64,000 nucleotides of DNA, from the NCBI RefSeq assembly GCF_003010955.1, contig NZ_PGGO01000006.1, forward strand, positions 186,001 to 250,000, read 5' to 3'. The notes under the pieces are model-generated. The model was not told the origin of the DNA. It saw nothing but the letters and a program-made list of their open reading frames with translations, and searched no databases. Shown in pieces: positions 63,619-64,000 of the stretch. The stretch's first letter is position 1, and each line of letters begins with the position of its first letter. A program made the translations under genes and the position numbers. Source of the DNA: Phyllobacterium brassicacearum (GTDB lineage Bacteria > Pseudomonadota > Alphaproteobacteria > Rhizobiales > Rhizobiaceae).

Positions 63619-64000
63619 ATGAACCAATTGCGCAAAACCCTTTCATTTATGACTGCTGCTGTATTTTTGACCGGTATTTCCTCTGTGGCAATGGCCCAGG
63701 ACGCCGGCAAAACGGATGCTGCCAAGCCCGCTCCGGCCGCCCCTGCAGCTGCCCCGGTAGATCCTGATAAGGTGCTCGCCACGATCAACGGCGCCAAGAT
63801 CACAGTCAAGGACGTCGACCAGATTTCCGCAGACCTCGACCCGCAGTTTGCACGCTTGCCTGACGACCAGCGGCGTTTGGCCGCTTTGACTGCGATCATC
63901 GACATCAAGTCGCTGGCAGCCAAGGCCGAGGCCGAGAAGCTGGACCAGACACCGGAATTCAAGGCCCGCATGCAGTTCCTGCGGGATCGCGCCCTGCACA
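63619..64000 (+). CDS. Parvulin-type peptidylprolyl isomerase, 5' part (cut by window edge)
   Basis: 127 codons are visible. A signal peptide (LRKTLSFMTAAVFLTGISS, cleavage near AMAQ, about 24-27) is followed by an Ala/Pro-rich linker and the SurA/PrsA-like start VLATINGAKITVKDVDQI; the catalytic rotamase domain would lie beyond the edge. It should be a periplasmic folding helper, functionally suited to its place beside secA. AAGGAG at 63603-63608 is the ribosome site. A TATAAT stands at 63438-63443 without a good -35 box. Confidence 0.88.
   Translation, partial: MNQLRKTLSFMTAAVFLTGISSVAMAQDAGKTDAAKPAPAAPAAAPVDPDKVLATINGAKITVKDVDQISADLDPQFARLPDDQRRLAALTAIIDIKSLAAKAEAEKLDQTPEFKARMQFLRDRALH

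Overview
The window is 64 kb of a Rhizobiales (Alphaproteobacteria) chromosome, most like the Brucella/Ochrobactrum/Phyllobacterium/Mesorhizobium group. This placement is an inference from gene content and order: aroK-aroB-CorC, bolA, a J-domain protein, cobS-cobT, metX-metW, ftsE-ftsX-hpt, argH-lptM-lysA-TIGR02302, etfB-etfA-hbd with a PduO adenosyltransferase and a HIG1 protein, and secA beside a parvulin isomerase. No species can be named without a search. No plasmid, phage, CRISPR array, transposase or rRNA operon was seen.

Layout. 1-3000: end of tRNA-Arg, accA, a hypothetical gene, xerD and a 53-residue membrane protein (minus strand). 3100-11300: shikimate genes aroK/aroB, a CorC-type transporter, bolA, a J-domain protein, both subunits of the aerobic cobaltochelatase accessory complex (cobS, cobT) and a phytase-like secreted protein. 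11200-16300: a queuosine-precursor transporter, rpmB, DUF3108, an EamA exporter, a cupin, gloB and a methyltransferase. 16500-20700: methionine (metXW), hisC and tyrosine (tyrA) biosynthesis. 20700-27800: envelope and housekeeping genes (DUF2125, ChaC, PlsC, YdcF, FtsEX, hpt, GST). 27900-34400: TIGR02302, lysA, lptM, argH and tlpA. 34400-45300: DEAD-box helicase, YaiI, ExoD, TerC, hbd-etfAB, two tandem rhomboids, PduO, HIG1 and an SDR. 45300-50700: YihY, EamA, gluQ, a DNA glycosylase, an HNH nuclease, dsbB and YqaA. 51000-57600: tRNA-Leu(CAA) followed by the most accessory-looking part: AI-2E transporter, HlyD plus DUF2955 efflux pair, a truncated VIT-family gene fused head to head with a decayed arylsulfatase, DedA and two tiny tandem lipoproteins. 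57700-64000: acetyltransferase, flippase, secA and the start of a parvulin isomerase.

Most genes are ordinary core metabolism, but several structures are not explained by the gene list. A family of six large imperfect palindromes (three-fold variation in outer arms around a CTCACGTAC core) sits in gene gaps at 19.6, 21.8, 23.3, 30.6, 49.4 and 50.8 kb. The two rhomboid genes arose by tandem duplication that carried along the last 20 codons of the neighbouring adenosyltransferase gene; that remnant is about 92 % identical to its source although the rhomboids have diverged widely. One deletion can explain why a VIT transporter and an arylsulfatase both lost their 5' ends at about 55.35 kb. A 13-base repeat of the tRNA-Leu 3' end lies 5.8 kb away, beyond that region. 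Two 51-residue lipoproteins at 57.2-57.55 kb are paralogues with a shared cysteine-containing motif. I found no clear evidence of a wholly new multi-gene system; the best candidates for something undescribed are the palindrome family, the small lipoprotein pair and the structured leader in front of terC.
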